Notes: generated by a model from the letters alone, not told the origin. Counted from the first letter of the stretch, positions 23,158-34,780 are shown. The stretch is DNA of 64,000 bases from Laburnicola sp. R22_1 (GCA_014281115.1 JACONQ010000008.1:2170001-2234000), one strand, 5' to 3'. Numbers and translations are program-made.

Positions 23158-24677
23158 ATGTCGTGGAAGCGCTCCGAGAGGCTGATGGACACCATCAAGG
23201 TGCGCCATCATGGCGAGTCTGGTCTTCGCACGTGCTAACAACCGCAGCACTATAGCAACTTCCCAGCGACGAGTGCGTATATCGAAGCTGTAGTTGCGCT
23301 GTTTACTAAACGATGAGCAGGCGTCTCTCTTCGGCAGATGGTACAGTTTGGCGAGAAACCGTCTACGGGGACTCTCTTCCGCGCGTCGCAGTTCCTCTCC
23401 GAGGAGCTTCCTATACGGTTAGCACACCGCGTGCAAGAGCTCCACGAGCTCCCCGATGGCCTCAATGAGATGCCTTCGATCCAGAGAGTGCGGGACTGGT
23501 ATGCGCAATCGTTCGATGTACGTACCGCGCTGCGCCGACCGGGCGCCGTTGACTCATCTTGCACAGGAGCTTACCAACCTCCCTCGACCGAACATTGCTT
23601 CCGACGTCAAAGACAGACTATTACGACCCGCGAAACGAACAGAGTTGACTTCGAAAGCGACGTGGAATCCGAGCATCAAGCAAGGCCAGTATAGGTCAGC
23701 GCCCGAGTACGGCAACGGCAGTGGCAACGGGAATGGCAAAGAGGTCAAGGGGGCCGCCGCCACTCGGAGATACTACGCGGCAGCAGACGATGGGCAGGGG
23801 TGGCCGCCAGAGCTGAGCGACTACAATACGAAATTTGCGGAGACGTTGGAGAAGATCAAGAGGCGGCACGATAGCGTTGTCACGACGGTCGCACAGGGCA
23901 TCCTGGAGTGGAAGCGGAAGAAGCAGCGGATGCAGATTGACCACAACATACAGGCCTTCCTCGACCGCTTCTACATGTCTCGTATTGGCATTCGTATGCT
24001 CATCGGGCAGCACATTGCGCTTACGGACCAGCGGCGGCACTCGGACCCGAACTACGTCGGCATCATCTGCACAAAGACCAATGTACACGAACTCGCACAA
24101 GAAGCTATAGAAAACGCGCGCTTCGTCTGCGAAGACCACTACGGCCTTTTCGAAGCGCCCAAGGTACAACTCGTTTGCAACCCAGATATCAGTTTCATGT
24201 ACGTCCCGGGCCATTTGTCGCACATGCTGTTCGAGACGCTCAAGAACTCGCTGCGCGCCGTTGTAGAAACTAGAGGGCAGGATAAAGAGGATTTTCCGGT
24301 GACCAAGGTTATCGTAGCCGAGGGCCAGGAAGATATCACAATCAAGATTACGGACGAAGGAGGTGGGATCCCGCGATCGGCTATACCGCTCGTATGGACA
24401 TACATGTACACGACTGTCGACCAGACACCGAGTCTGGATCCGGACTTCAACAAGAGCGACTTTAAGGCTCCCATGGCTGGTTTTGGATACGGGCTACCCA
24501 TTTCAAGACTATACGCGCGGTACTTTGGCGGCGACCTGAAGCTGATTAGTATGGAGGGGTGAGTGTTTCCTCGGTACGCAAGAGCGACATACATACTGAC
24601 AACAGCCCGCCAGCTACGGCACCGACGTGTATCTGCACCTCAACCGTCTCAGCTCCTCCTCAGAACCTCTGCAATAG
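23158..24677 (+). CDS. Mitochondrial pyruvate dehydrogenase (or branched-chain 2-oxoacid dehydrogenase) kinase
   Basis: Predicted 439-aa protein kinase that phosphorylates and shuts down a mitochondrial 2-oxoacid dehydrogenase complex. Five exons: 23158-23199, 23248-23272, 23321-23517, 23567-24558, 24614-24677, all with GT/AG introns of 46-55 bp. The N-terminal region has HYSNFPATSVSLRQMVQFG. The H-box-like FYMSRIGIRMLIGQH is near residue 222. The GHKL ATPase boxes are the N-box ETLKNSLRA near 310, G1 DEGGGIP near 351 and GFGYGLPISRLYARYFGGDL near 393. A Gly/Asn-rich insert lies near residue 135. There is no clear presequence. Sequence alone does not separate the PDH kinase from the branched-chain kinase; I favour PDH kinase. 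Confidence 0.9.
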
Positions 24678-25450
24678 CAACTACCGGTCAGGAGAGACGA
24701 GTGGACATCGAGCGAGATGATCCGGTCATCTCAAGGATCGACACGTGGTACCATCTATGGCTCGAAATCGTCACGGGCTATGCGGTTGAAGTTGAGCGGG
24801 CAGGTGGGCATGGAGGTTAGCGAGAGAAGGCAGGTTGGTGATGCGGAGGAGATGTTTTTGGATAGGGGCGCTGGAGCTCCTTGGTGGAGGAATGTGGGCA
24901 TGGAGGAGGGCATGTAGCGGGTTTTGTGCGTCCTAGTTACTAAGTGGTACTTTGGGTTCTGGGGTGGTGCCATAGAGGATTTATCCACCTTTTATTTGGG
25001 TTGGTTGGCTGGGTTAATCTTGATGGGCTGGGTGGGAATAGCGGTGGAGTAAGTGATTTACGGTCGTATCTGTCTTGTGTACATAGGCGGATGGATTTGG
25101 GGGGGGGTTTCAAAATGCATCGTTTTGCTTGAGTTGTGCGGGAGAAAAAGCAGAAAAAGACAATGGTTGCATTGGGCGACGTTGAGGTTTCTATGGAGTG
25201 AGGAGTTGCAGTTGAAACTTATTTGATGCTGTATAAGATTACTTTTTTTTTGTTATTCGGTGTATTCTTTTCACATGTCAAAGAAGATGGTTTGATATAT
25301 AGGTACGATAGGACTAAACGCACGTATGTATTCGCGCCCAATGAAAGGAAGAAAGGGTATATCCAGCATATTGCATATCCATATCCGCATCCACCACACC
25401 TTCATATCCGCGCAAACCCCTTCCCTGCTCACTTTCTGTGCCTGCCTCAC
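24678..25450. other. Intergenic region between convergent genes
   Basis: No gene supported. It contains the kinase 3' flank and the 3' flank of the minus-strand surface protein, with G-rich runs near 25100 and T-rich runs near 25240. Confidence 0.5.
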
Positions 25451-27268
25451 TCACAACCACGCCCCTATCCCCGCTACCAAAATTCCACCCACCAACCCAA
25501 CTCCCTCCACACATCCAACCCCAAATCCTCCCCTCCTACCAACCCCACCAGTCGGCTTCGGCAACGGCGCCAACACCCCCGTCTCCCTCCCTCCTTTCCC
25601 CTCTCCCCCTCCGCCACCCATCCCCGTCCCTTTCACAACCGTCACCACATCTGTAACCCACGGCACGACACTCCTACTCCCCTGAATAACCGCCACGGTC
25701 CCCCCCGCCTCCAGACTAACCACCTCGCCAGAGACCGTAACGGCCGGCCCGCCCGGCACGAGGGTCGCATCTGGAGCGAGGACGTAGGCGCCTGCGGCGT
25801 TGGGGGTGAAGGTGGTGGACCAGAGGGTTAGCGGGGCGGGGGCGAGGACGGCGACGGCGGGTGTGGGGTGTAGGGTGAGTGTTTTTGTGGTGTGGGTGTT
25901 TTGGAGGACGAGGGTGGAGGGGGAGAGGAGGGTGTAGGTTGTGAGGGAGAGGGTTAGTGGGGGCCCGTTTGGGAGGAGGGTGTGCGAGGCGAGGATGTAG
26001 AATAACGGGGTTGGGGGGTTGGGGGGAGGGTTAGAGGGTGAGGGGAGGATCGGGGTGAGGGTTTGGCCTGGGGCGAGGGGGATAGGGAGGAAGATGGGTG
26101 CGGGTGCAGGTGCGGGGGTTGAACCTGAGGGAGCGGGTTTGATGATGGGGGGGGAGGAACCGGCTGTGATTGTTGCTATGGGGGGATTGTTCACGGGTTG
26201 GAGTGGGATTGTACGAGTGCCTCCGATGATGACTTCGGTACGGCCTGCGGACGTTTGTACTACGATGGGTGTACCCCCTACCGTGACGGTCTGGCCTGGT
26301 TTGACGCGTGTCGATCCGCCGATTATGAAGTCTCCGCCTGAAGAGCCCGGCTTGACGAGGACATCTGAAGGACCAGGAGCCGGAGGTGCAGCAGTCAGCG
26401 TTGCTACCGGGGCGTTTGGTTTTGATTCTTGCTCTTGCGCCGGCGGGAGTGGAAAAGTGGGTACAGAATCCCAACCGGTGGCCGTGACTTCAATAACAGG
26501 AGAGCATCCGCGACAGGGAAGTGTGATGGAGAAGTTGGGTTCTGGGATTTCATGGTGACCGTCTGGGTCGCCTGGCTCTATTGTAGGTGCTGGTATGGGA
26601 TGAAGGCCTTCCTCTGTTGAGGTCACGCCTGGCGCTCCGACGGGGAGAGTTGGAGCTACATTCGTTCCGCTGACGATGATCGTACCGTTTGGTGGAAGAG
26701 GGAACATGAAAGTTGGCGAGACGCCAGGGGCTGTTGATCGGGGTATCGAAGGGAGGAGTGAAGAGGGTATCATTTCAGTGACATTGGCGGGTGGTAAAGT
26801 CGTTGCGGTCTCTGGTGCGGGTTGATCTGAAGTGAAAGATGCATCTGAAGATGGCTTGTCTGACGAAGGAGGTCCCGACGGAATGAGAGCAGTTCGTATT
26901 GGCGAAGAGCGGATCGGCGCGGAGGGTATGAGGATAGTCCCTCCTAAAGTAGGCGCAACGCTTCTAGTCAGGTTCTATGCCTTCAATATCGCCTGAGCGT
27001 GGAGTCACGTACTGGGAGCCGAAGGTATTATAGCAAAGCTCGCTACTTCTATCAATCCTTCGGTCGTTATGGTCGCTATGGCCGTGTACGAGACTATGAT
27101 AACGTGTTAGTGAAACACAGCAAAGCAAAGAAAAGGTGAAACCGCGACTAAAAACATACCTGCTGGAGGCAGCGTGGCAGCAACGTGGACCCATGTCGTC
27201 CATATGCATAATGTCCATAGACGCGACTGTCCGCCGTGCCCAAGTCGAGAACGTCGAAAGTGGGACAT
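25451..27268 (-). CDS. Secreted Pro/Thr/Gly-rich protein with GPI-like tail
   Basis: Predicted 560-aa protein in three exons: 27268-27160, 27093-27013, 26943-25451. Intron 1 has GTATGT, a CACTAAC branch site and ATAG. Intron 2 runs from GTACGT to CTACTTTAG. The start chosen at 27268 gives a basic n-region and hydrophobic core (LWTLCIWTTWVHVAATLPPA), a good signal peptide or anchor. The mature part is dominated by Pro, Thr, Val and Gly with repeated short beta-like phrases such as GGTRTIPL and TVTVGGTPIVVQ. The C-terminus is Gly-rich then hydrophobic (GLVGGILVAGIGAWL), as in GPI-anchored wall proteins. I recognise no catalytic domain. The intron 2 acceptor is the least certain join. Confidence 0.65.
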
Positions 27269-28926
27269 AACGACGGCGACGATCAAAAAGAGCGACAGCA
27301 CGATAAAGGAGGCAGCATGAGTAACAACGGGGAAGCAAACCTTCTAAGTCGACCAAGAAGCGGCGTCAACCCGCGTTACCAATCAACAACAAATGTCTTC
27401 TCCTTCGCCTTTAATCAAATCTTGGTTCCAGAAGACTTCTCCGCATCTCGCGTGCTGCTCGCGCAATTACGCTTCCTCGCGGCTATGCGAACCTCGATCT
27501 CTCGAGCCAATAGCGAAGGGAAGGTGCATTGGTTTTGTTTATTAGGCGTGTACCAAGCTTCTGCGTAGCGTCCGTGCCGAGTAGAGTCGTCCCGAATGTC
27601 ACTGGTGGAGTCGCATAGGATAAATTGCAGGCGAATATATGATACGTCGCTCAAATGCAACGTATACCCTTAAGCGGCCATGTAAGCGAGGTTCTACCCC
27701 AGAGGTACTATATGTTGCAGTGAGTGCCAGTGAGGATAGGCCAGAACGCGCGGAGTTTGGGGACAAAAAGGAACAATGGCGGCATAGATGTGGTGTGGTA
27801 GTACACTGTACGGCAACGCCGACAGCGTGCGCTTCTTGGTCTAGCGACTTGCAAGTTCGGACTGTACTCTGCTGCAGTCCAATCTTGTGAAAATTGGTCA
27901 CCATCTGGACTTCTGACCTCAACTCTGGTCTGAACGGCATTGTTACCGTGTAGAGCAGCAGTTGTTGCAGCGTTTGCGAAGTTCGAACTTGAAAGATGCG
28001 GAGACCTACCTACCTAGGTAGTTATCGGCGCTACGGACCGCGAAGGGATAGAGACAATCAGCCGGCTGTACATACATACACAGCCTAAGCGCTGCGCTGC
28101 GCTGGAAACCTGGAGGTGCACGTGGTGCAAGTTCCGTCGGGACTTCGAGTGCAGCACAACGCATCTTCTGGCGTCACCCTGTCTGGTGTGCTACTGAGAT
28201 TACTCCACGAGTTTGGTCTTGCGGAAGCGGTAAACTGTATCGGTCTCTCATGCTGTAAATTAAAAAGACCGAGCACTTTAGTGGTGCCGAGCCCTTTAGC
28301 AAGAGACGACGCTTCAGACGGGTTCATGCAAGCTGCAGTCAGCCCCAGGATCTAATAATTGTTCTCTTGCTCAATCTGTACGCGTCAGTGCTACCACGAA
28401 GTCTATCCCGCAAATTCCACGAATAGGAAAAATGCGCTCGTCATTCACTGAGGGTTTAAGAGGATAATGAGAAATGATCTCACGGTGGTCGCATGATGCT
28501 GGACAGAACTTGAGCGTCGCAGCACGTCGTTATTCTTGCCCCCCAAAGAGGTTTACTGGGAATTGCAATTGACGATAAGTTTCTCGTGGCATATGAACCA
28601 TGGCAAACAATAGAGAGTCGTATATAGAAGTAGAAAACAGGTTGAGAATCAGACAAGCGCTGTTTATTACTTAGACACGTAGGGAATGCAAGCGGCGCAG
28701 CTCGCAACTCTAAACAAGGGGGAATTAGGATAGCTGCAGATAGGGGCGACTGATCGGTAATTATCCGTCTGTTGTAGTGATGATACCATAGTTCAAAAAT
28801 GGGAGGAGGTGTGAGGAGATCATTCGGGATAATACCGGATCTTGGTCAGATTATCCGCGTGCCTCGGCATGACCATTGCTTTCGCTCCACGACCCTGGCC
28901 GCATCTTATCCTCAACGCTCACCAGC
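27269..28926. other. Intergenic DNA, no gene supported
   Basis: Divergent upstream region of the surface protein (minus) and the FMN oxidase (plus). Only short unrelated frames are present. A palindrome ACCTACCTAGGTAG lies near 28010 and AAGTTCGAACTT near 27978; neither has a function I can assign. Confidence 0.5.
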
Positions 28927-30255
28927 ATGGCCGATGATAATGCAAATGGCGCATTGCATTACGAGCCAGACGCTAATGCATTTGTTGAATATCAACGCAG
29001 AATTTACGCCAATCTTCGAAAGCCGACTTTCTCCACCAGACCTTCACAATGGGAAGCCCAGGCGCGACGTGTATTACCTGAGCCCAATTTCATGTACATT
29101 CATGGCGCCGCTAGCAGCGAATCAACACACGCTTCAAATCTGACAGCCTTTGAACGCTATCGGCTGCGTCCATGGATGCTGGTGCAGTCCACACGTCGGG
29201 ATCTCTCAGTGGAGATATTCGGACACCGCTACAAGAGCCCATTGCTGGTGGCACCCATAGGAGTCCAAGAAATTGCTCATCATGAAGCCGAAGAAGCAAC
29301 CGCCCGAGCTTGTTCATCGGTTCAGGTTCCTATGATCTTGTCCACGGCTGCGACGAGATCCATTGAGCAAGTAGCCAAAGCGAACGGCGATGGTGACAGG
29401 TGGTTCCAGCTGTACTGGCCGGTACCTCAGGCTGAAGAGTTCACTGCAAGCTTACTTAGCCGTGCTAAAACCAACGGCTTCAAGGTCTTGGTCGTGACTC
29501 TCGACGCGTTCATGATCGGTTGGAGACCCCGCGGCCTCGACGAATCGTACCTCCCTTTTGTGTACGGTCAAGGTTGTCAAGTCGGCTTCTCGGATCCGGT
29601 GTTCCAGCGCATGTATGAGAAAATGGAGGCGGAGGATTCGAGGAGCACCACTGAGAAGCTTGGAGATATTTGGGACATACTCAAGCGACCGGGAAGCCTG
29701 ATTGGAGCCTCCAAGGTTCTTTCCAACGCCACGGCTATGAAGAAGGCTCGCCTTTTCACAAACATCACCGCATCGGGGACCTATCGCAAATGGAGCCATT
29801 TGAAATCGCTCAGAAAATACTGGGATGGTCCTATCGTACTCAAGGGCATCCAGACGCGTGAGGATGCCCATAAAGCTATTGAGTACGGTATGGATGGAAT
29901 TGTGGTGTCTAATCATGGTGGTCGCCAGCTTGACGGCGCCATTGCCTCCCTCGATGCTTTGGCCGAAATCGGCGCCGACCAGAAGGTCAAAAATTCGGGG
30001 TTGACAGTGCTTTTCGACAGTGGAATACGAACAGGGTCCGATGTCCTGAAGGCCATCGCATTGGGCGCTAAAGCTGTTCTAGTTGGTCGTCCTTACATTT
30101 ATGGACTTGCTATGGGCGGCGAAGCTGGCGTAAAGCATGTGCTTAGTTGCATGTTAGCGGATACCGACAATTCGCTTGCAAATTTGGGGAAGAAAGCCTT
30201 GAGCGAGATTAATCGAGGCGACTTACGGGTTATTCAACAGCCAGCGAAGCTATAG
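28927..30255 (+). CDS. FMN-dependent 2-hydroxy-acid oxidase/dehydrogenase (lactate 2-monooxygenase-like)
   Basis: Predicted 442-aa intronless flavoenzyme that would oxidise an L-2-hydroxy acid such as lactate. I start at 28927 (MADDNANGALHY); an in-frame ATG 17 codons upstream would add a poorly supported extension. FMN-domain landmarks: SPLLVAPIGVQEIAHHEAE near residue 101, RWFQLYWP near 158, VTLDAFMIGWRPR near 188, and the active-site SNHGGRQLDGAIASL near 327, with the catalytic His at about 329 and a flavin-binding Arg. Then FDSGIRTGSDVLKAIALGA and VGRPYIYGLA follow. A long insert between about 205 and 270 resembles the lid loop of the lactate monooxygenase branch. No N-terminal cytochrome b domain is present, so it is not a flavocytochrome b2. 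Confidence 0.85.
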   Translation: MADDNANGALHYEPDANAFVEYQRRIYANLRKPTFSTRPSQWEAQARRVLPEPNFMYIHGAASSESTHASNLTAFERYRLRPWMLVQSTRRDLSVEIFGHRYKSPLLVAPIGVQEIAHHEAEEATARACSSVQVPMILSTAATRSIEQVAKANGDGDRWFQLYWPVPQAEEFTASLLSRAKTNGFKVLVVTLDAFMIGWRPRGLDESYLPFVYGQGCQVGFSDPVFQRMYEKMEAEDSRSTTEKLGDIWDILKRPGSLIGASKVLSNATAMKKARLFTNITASGTYRKWSHLKSLRKYWDGPIVLKGIQTREDAHKAIEYGMDGIVVSNHGGRQLDGAIASLDALAEIGADQKVKNSGLTVLFDSGIRTGSDVLKAIALGAKAVLVGRPYIYGLAMGGEAGVKHVLSCMLADTDNSLANLGKKALSEINRGDLRVIQQPAKL

Positions 30256-30773
30256 CCGACACTACCCGTGCACACGATTTAGCTTTTTCATCTGTTGGGG
30301 GTCTGCAATGTGCAATTGGCGAGCACCTGCTTTATCCTGATTCAATAAGCTACATTTCTCTACATTTCTCCACACAGGAGGTATCGGGGGAGTGGATAAT
30401 GTTTTGCTTGTATTGACACTACCGAGCAAGACTTATCCGTAACCTGGAATACGTGACTAGCCAATGTGTGCCCTTCCCTATCATCACCAGGGTGTCGGCC
30501 TCAGGCCCGATATCTGCGGTCGGCTGTCGGTTTGTTGGGTCCAGGTTTTACGCTTCACTTCAAGACGTAATCGTGAAATATGCTGGCAACATATTTACAG
30601 TTCTAGTGAACCACCCCTCTTGTATGTGAACCAGTCTCCCAAGCCCTTCTATATACTGATATGCACTCCTCCATTCTGCAATATCCCTGCTCGAACATAT
30701 CTTAGCTAAACACTGCCAACCTCACCATATGCAGAGACATCGCAACGGCATCCAGATCGCCGATGTTCAGACC
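30256..30773. other. Intergenic region between convergent genes
   Basis: No gene supported. CTACATTTCT is repeated in tandem at about 30350-30370. Otherwise I see nothing. Confidence 0.5.
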
Positions 30774-31163
30774 TTAGCAAAGGTAAAATCGAACATCCTC
30801 TGCCACATCGCAGGTCCTAACGTACTCGTCGGTGCTGTCCTTGCGCCAATCACATCCGCGTCCATCATCACCCGCTGCACAATAGAGCGGTTTGCAAGCG
30901 GAACTAGAAAGGTGGTATATCATAAGCGTTTGGCTCACGCTATGCAGTGCGCATTCTGAACCGACTCACCGCGTGCCCGTAACGGCCAAGTATCGCTTCA
31001 CGGCCGTGAACGGGTTGCCGTTCACGTGGCTGAGGTCGTAGGAGATGCGGTTACCGTTGCCGGGGGCGATGACATATTCGACCTGATATACATTCTTCAT
31101 CTGTCGGTTGCGCGAGAGCTTGACGCTGATACCGCAGTCGTCGGCATAGGAAAGCTTTTTTTG
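30774..31163 (-). pseudogene. 5'-truncated cysteine-rich secreted-type protein resembling the Bys1 family
   Basis: Two exons join in frame: 31163-30970 and 30903-30774, with a 66-bp intron (GTGAGT...CTTTCTAG). They encode the last 107 residues and a natural TAA stop. The first exon has DDCGISVKLSRNRQMK, NVYQVEYVIAP and ISYDLSHVNGNPF, the pattern of fungal Bys1/thaumatin-like secreted proteins. The second holds CKPLYC and further cysteines, ending in LC, for six cysteines overall. An intron acceptor-like CTAAC...CCAG precedes 31163, but no exon with a signal peptide follows upstream before the AT-rich block. The 5' half is probably lost. The family assignment is from memory of the pattern and is moderate. 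Confidence 0.6.
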
Positions 31164-31663
31164 CTGGAACACTGTTAGATGCGCGCTTTATACCCGGACA
31201 GCAGACGCGACCAGCGTTTCCAACGTAGCGTAGTACAGTACGGTGGACCCCTATCGCTCTACGCTACAGCCTGTATAAGAGCCCAGTACGTACAGTGGCC
31301 CCTAGAGATATTAAAATATAGTCTATAGCTAAAGTACGGTCTACAAAATCCCCCTATAGGGCGTGGGGGGTGGGATTTCCTAATTAGGTAATTTGTGATT
31401 GTTTTTTAGTGTTAAGGTTATTAATAAGGCTTCCCTTTAACATTAGGAAATTTTTTTATTTTACCTTAGCGTAATTTTGCTTAAATGTGTATAAATATGC
31501 GCAGGTATATATAAATCTACCTAAATATATAAGTATATATAGGCATATATAGGCATACGTAAACTTACCTAAATATATAAGTATATATAAATATACTTAA
31601 GTAAGTATATAAATATATAACATTATAAGAAAGTATATATAAATTTAGGTTATATAATACTTA

Positions 31664-31789
31664 GCCTTTTTATAATTACCTTTTTACGCTCTTTTTAATT
31701 ACTAAGCAGAGGGCTCTGCTTTTTTTGTTATGTTATTTAAGATAAAAGCCTTTGTCGTGCTACCCCTAGATAGTTAATTTAACGCCACA
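31664..31789 (-). repeat. Short interspersed repeat S1, copy 2
   Basis: 126 bp flanked by TATATAATACTTA at 31651-31663 and 31790-31802, a 13-bp duplication. Read on the minus strand it starts TGTGGCGTTA and ends AAAAAGGTAATTATAAAAA followed by GGC. Confidence 0.75.
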
Positions 31790-31802
31790 TATATAATACT
31801 TA

Positions 31803-31990
31803 ACTCTAAATTACTATAACTTACTATATTCTAGTAATAGTTATAATTCTATCTAAATACCTATACGTTTAATTCTAAATTACTATAACTTACTATATTA
31901 TAGTACTAGTTATAACTTTTTTTACTACGCCCTATATTAATTCTAAATTACTATAACTTACTATATTCTAGTAATAGTTATAATTTTATC
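31803..31990. repeat. Three tandem copies of a unit of about 70 bp
   Basis: ATTCTAAATTACTATAACTT and a following AGTTATAA occur at about 31805, 31870 and 31934. Two further copies stand at about 33900-34015. There is no coding content. Confidence 0.65.
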
Positions 31991-32093
31991 TAAATATATA
32001 TATTAAAGATCTTTATAGAGGGGCGTATTATAGTAGATACGAGCGTAAGGTCGTCTAAGTATAGCAAAAGTCTAGATAGTAAATCTACGCTGT

Positions 32094-32177
32094 GGTGAGG
32101 GACTATAAGCGAGGATTTTAGTCTAGAAATAAGCGAAAACTTAGACTCCTTAGCGAGTTCGAATCTCGCCCTCTCCC
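32094..32177 (+). tRNA. tRNA-like sequence, probably a degenerate tRNA or tRNA-derived retroposon
   Basis: The T arm is convincing: GCGAG-TTCGAAT-CTCGC at 32153-32169. GGTGAGG (32094-32100) pairs with CCTCTCC (32170-32176) at six of seven positions. GTCTA and TAGAC around 32121-32145 could form an anticodon stem, but the loop between is too long, and the D arm is weak. It lies in RIP-mutated DNA just downstream of an ATTAAAGATCTTT motif shared with the repeats at 32638, 41049 and 46493. An expressed tRNA seems unlikely. Confidence 0.3.
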
Positions 32178-32637
32178 TCCTCTAGTTCTTAAATACTAAA
32201 AAACCAATCTTTGTAAATAAGAAGTAAAGTAGTCTAAATAAGCTAGTATCTCTAATAATTAAGAAATTTCTAACTATTTAAGCTAGTCTTAACTAAGTTA
32301 CTAGATTAAACTTATAGGATAAAAAAACTATTAGTAAGTACCTCCAATAATTAAGAAATCTTTAACTAGTTACTAGTCTTAATAAGTTATTAAGATTTAA
32401 ACTTATAGGACGAGAAAGTTAATTAAGGCATATTACTATCTTCTAATTTAGGAAAAACTTTGTGGGAAATTTTAATTTACGCTTTAGATAGACAATAGGC
32501 CACTAGTGTTAGTTTTCCCTTAATCCTCTTTAAAGGGCTTTTTTTACTAGGGGAAAGTACCCCTTATCCACCTATACAATTTGCCTGTGGCTATATTTAC
32601 TCTATAGAAAATTTTAGAAGTAATAGAAACGTTAATA

Positions 32638-33880
32638 ATAAAAGATCTTTATTATATTAAGATTCTAACTAAGGTTAAATCTATACTATACACAGAGAGA
32701 AGTAAAATAGAAGACACTAAAACCTAGCACCTAGCACACAGTAGTAGTAATAAAATATATACAAAATAATAATAATTTATTATTAATATTTTGCACAGCG
32801 GCATTATTAATAGCAGTTAATAGATAGTCTACTATTTAGTATAACTAAGTTATATATTATCTCTTAACTAGTAGACTATTAGAGAGCTATAGTAGACTAC
32901 AAAGTTGCAACTATAGGAGTAGTATAGGCAATAAGACGCTTAACTATAGTTTAGTTATTATGCTTATAATCTAGTAGTAGCGTAACTATAGTTTGCTATA
33001 CGCATAGCGTATAAAGTCTATCTACTCTTATAATATTAGTAACACTTAGTATACTAAATCTTTACCTTTAACTTATATAATACTAAGTCTTTTAAATTTA
33101 ACTCTTTATTATATATAGTAACGTAACACCTTTCTAGTATTCTAAGATTGCGTTATCTAATACTCGTAATTAGATAGCTATTAGAGAATTTAAAACTAGT
33201 ATAAACAAATAGCTAGATAATATTAGCTATTTAGCCTCCCTATTATAAGATAAGGTTTAAAAGGTAGAGCTATTAAAGAACTAAATTAATTATAATTATA
33301 CTATTCTAGAAGTTACGTCTAATAATTTGTTTAGGCTATATATAATTTTTACGCAACTCTAAATTCTTAAGTACTAGGTTATTCTTTTATATAAAGATCT
33401 AGAAAGAGATATAGTAACCTTTATAAGAAAATAATGGCACCTTACTATTATATTACTAGTAAGGCTAAAGGATAGGCTAAGATATAGTAGTAGGTATTTG
33501 TTAGAGAAGAAGTAGATATTTTTTATATATTACTAGAGTGCGCGCGCGCAGCTATAGTAGGAGAAGCTCCTAGTAGTAGTTAAGATTATATAGGCGCATA
33601 AGAATAATAAGAAGTAAGAGTAGTAGTAGTAATAAGAGTATAGAAAAGATAGATAGTAATAGCAAGGTCCTAGAGAGATAGTATACAGCTCGCTAGTTGC
33701 GAGAGAAGATCTACTATAGGAAAGTAATAAAATAGTTAGGTTAGTTACTATTATAATTATAATTATTATTATTGCTATAAAAAATATTATTAAAGAAATT
33801 ATTAATTACGTAACATAGTAGTTAGTTAAACAGCTAGCTTAGAATTATGTGATATTATAGATTAATCCTAGGAAAGAGCT
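32638..33880. repeat. Long copy (about 1.24 kb) of the R1 repeat
   Basis: The first about 200 bp and last about 145 bp match the two halves of the 329-bp element at 41049-41377. The middle (about 32835-33735) is extra. The start is AAAGATCTTTATTATATT. I see no terminal repeat. The borders are approximate, because no clear target duplication was found for this copy. Confidence 0.5.
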
Positions 33881-34665
33881 ATATATATATATATATTTAA
33901 TTCTAAATTACTATAACTATAACTTACTATATTATAGTACTAGTTATAACTTCTTCTACTATACTCTATATTAATTCTAAATTACTATAACTTACTACGT
34001 CCTAGTAATAGTTATAATTTACTTTAACTATGTATACGCCTAAGTTTCTTTAGTTAACTATTTTTCCTATTTTTTATATCTTAAGGTGTATTTACTAGCC
34101 TTTGCCCTAGTTTTATATAATCCTAATACTTTATAGCACACTAACTCTAAGTTTAGAGTAGTTTTTATTATAATATTTATATATCTTTACGACTATTATG
34201 TTCTTTATAATTACTATATCTACTTTTTTAATAACTACTTATACTTTATTATCCTTCTTATATTAATTTAGTTATATTTATTATAGAGCAAGCGCGCGTT
34301 TATAACTAACTTCTTTTGCTCTAGCTAAACTAGCTATTAAATAAACTATTTAAGCTCCTTGATTTTATAAGCTAGCAGTTCTATAATAATATAGTTTATA
34401 TCTATAAGGTTAATACCTTTAGTACACAGGTCTATAATTATTATAATAACTCTTAATAAGCTATTAATACTATTAAATGCGTTAATAATTGTCCTTTGCT
34501 TAGGAAAGCTTATTCTACTATAGATAAGTGCAATATATATCTTATTCTAGATAATCTAAATAATAGTGTAAAACTTCTTAGTAATGTCTACTTAACTCTT
34601 AAAGAGCTTCTACACACTCTATAGCTATTAGTATAGTAACTTATTATAATTTATAATATATATAT

Positions 34666-34780
34666 GTGTGGCGTTATTTTATCTACCTAGGGGTAGGACG
34701 GCAAAGGCTTTCATCTTAAATAACATAATAAAAAAGCAGAGCCCCCTGCTTAGTAATTAAAAAGAGCGTGAAAAAGGTAA
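34666..34780 (+). repeat. Short interspersed repeat S1, copy 3
   Basis: 115 bp starting GTGTGGCGTTATTTTATC and ending GTGAAAAAGGTAA, flanked by ATAATATATATAT at 34653-34665 and 34781-34793. Confidence 0.7.

Noticed and set aside
22604..23185. 193-codon plus-strand frame upstream of the kinase
   Set aside because: It runs across the kinase start in a different frame and has no recognisable content.
24718..24917. 66-codon frame just after the kinase stop
   Set aside because: Starts 41 bp after the stop codon in probable 3' untranslated sequence, with no domain.
26019..26558. 179-codon Gly-rich plus-strand frame opposite the surface protein
   Set aside because: Mirror of the Pro/Thr-rich coding strand. 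The spliced minus-strand model with a signal peptide explains the region better.
27976..27990. TTCGAA palindrome resembling a tRNA T loop
   Set aside because: No acceptor or D/anticodon stems around it.
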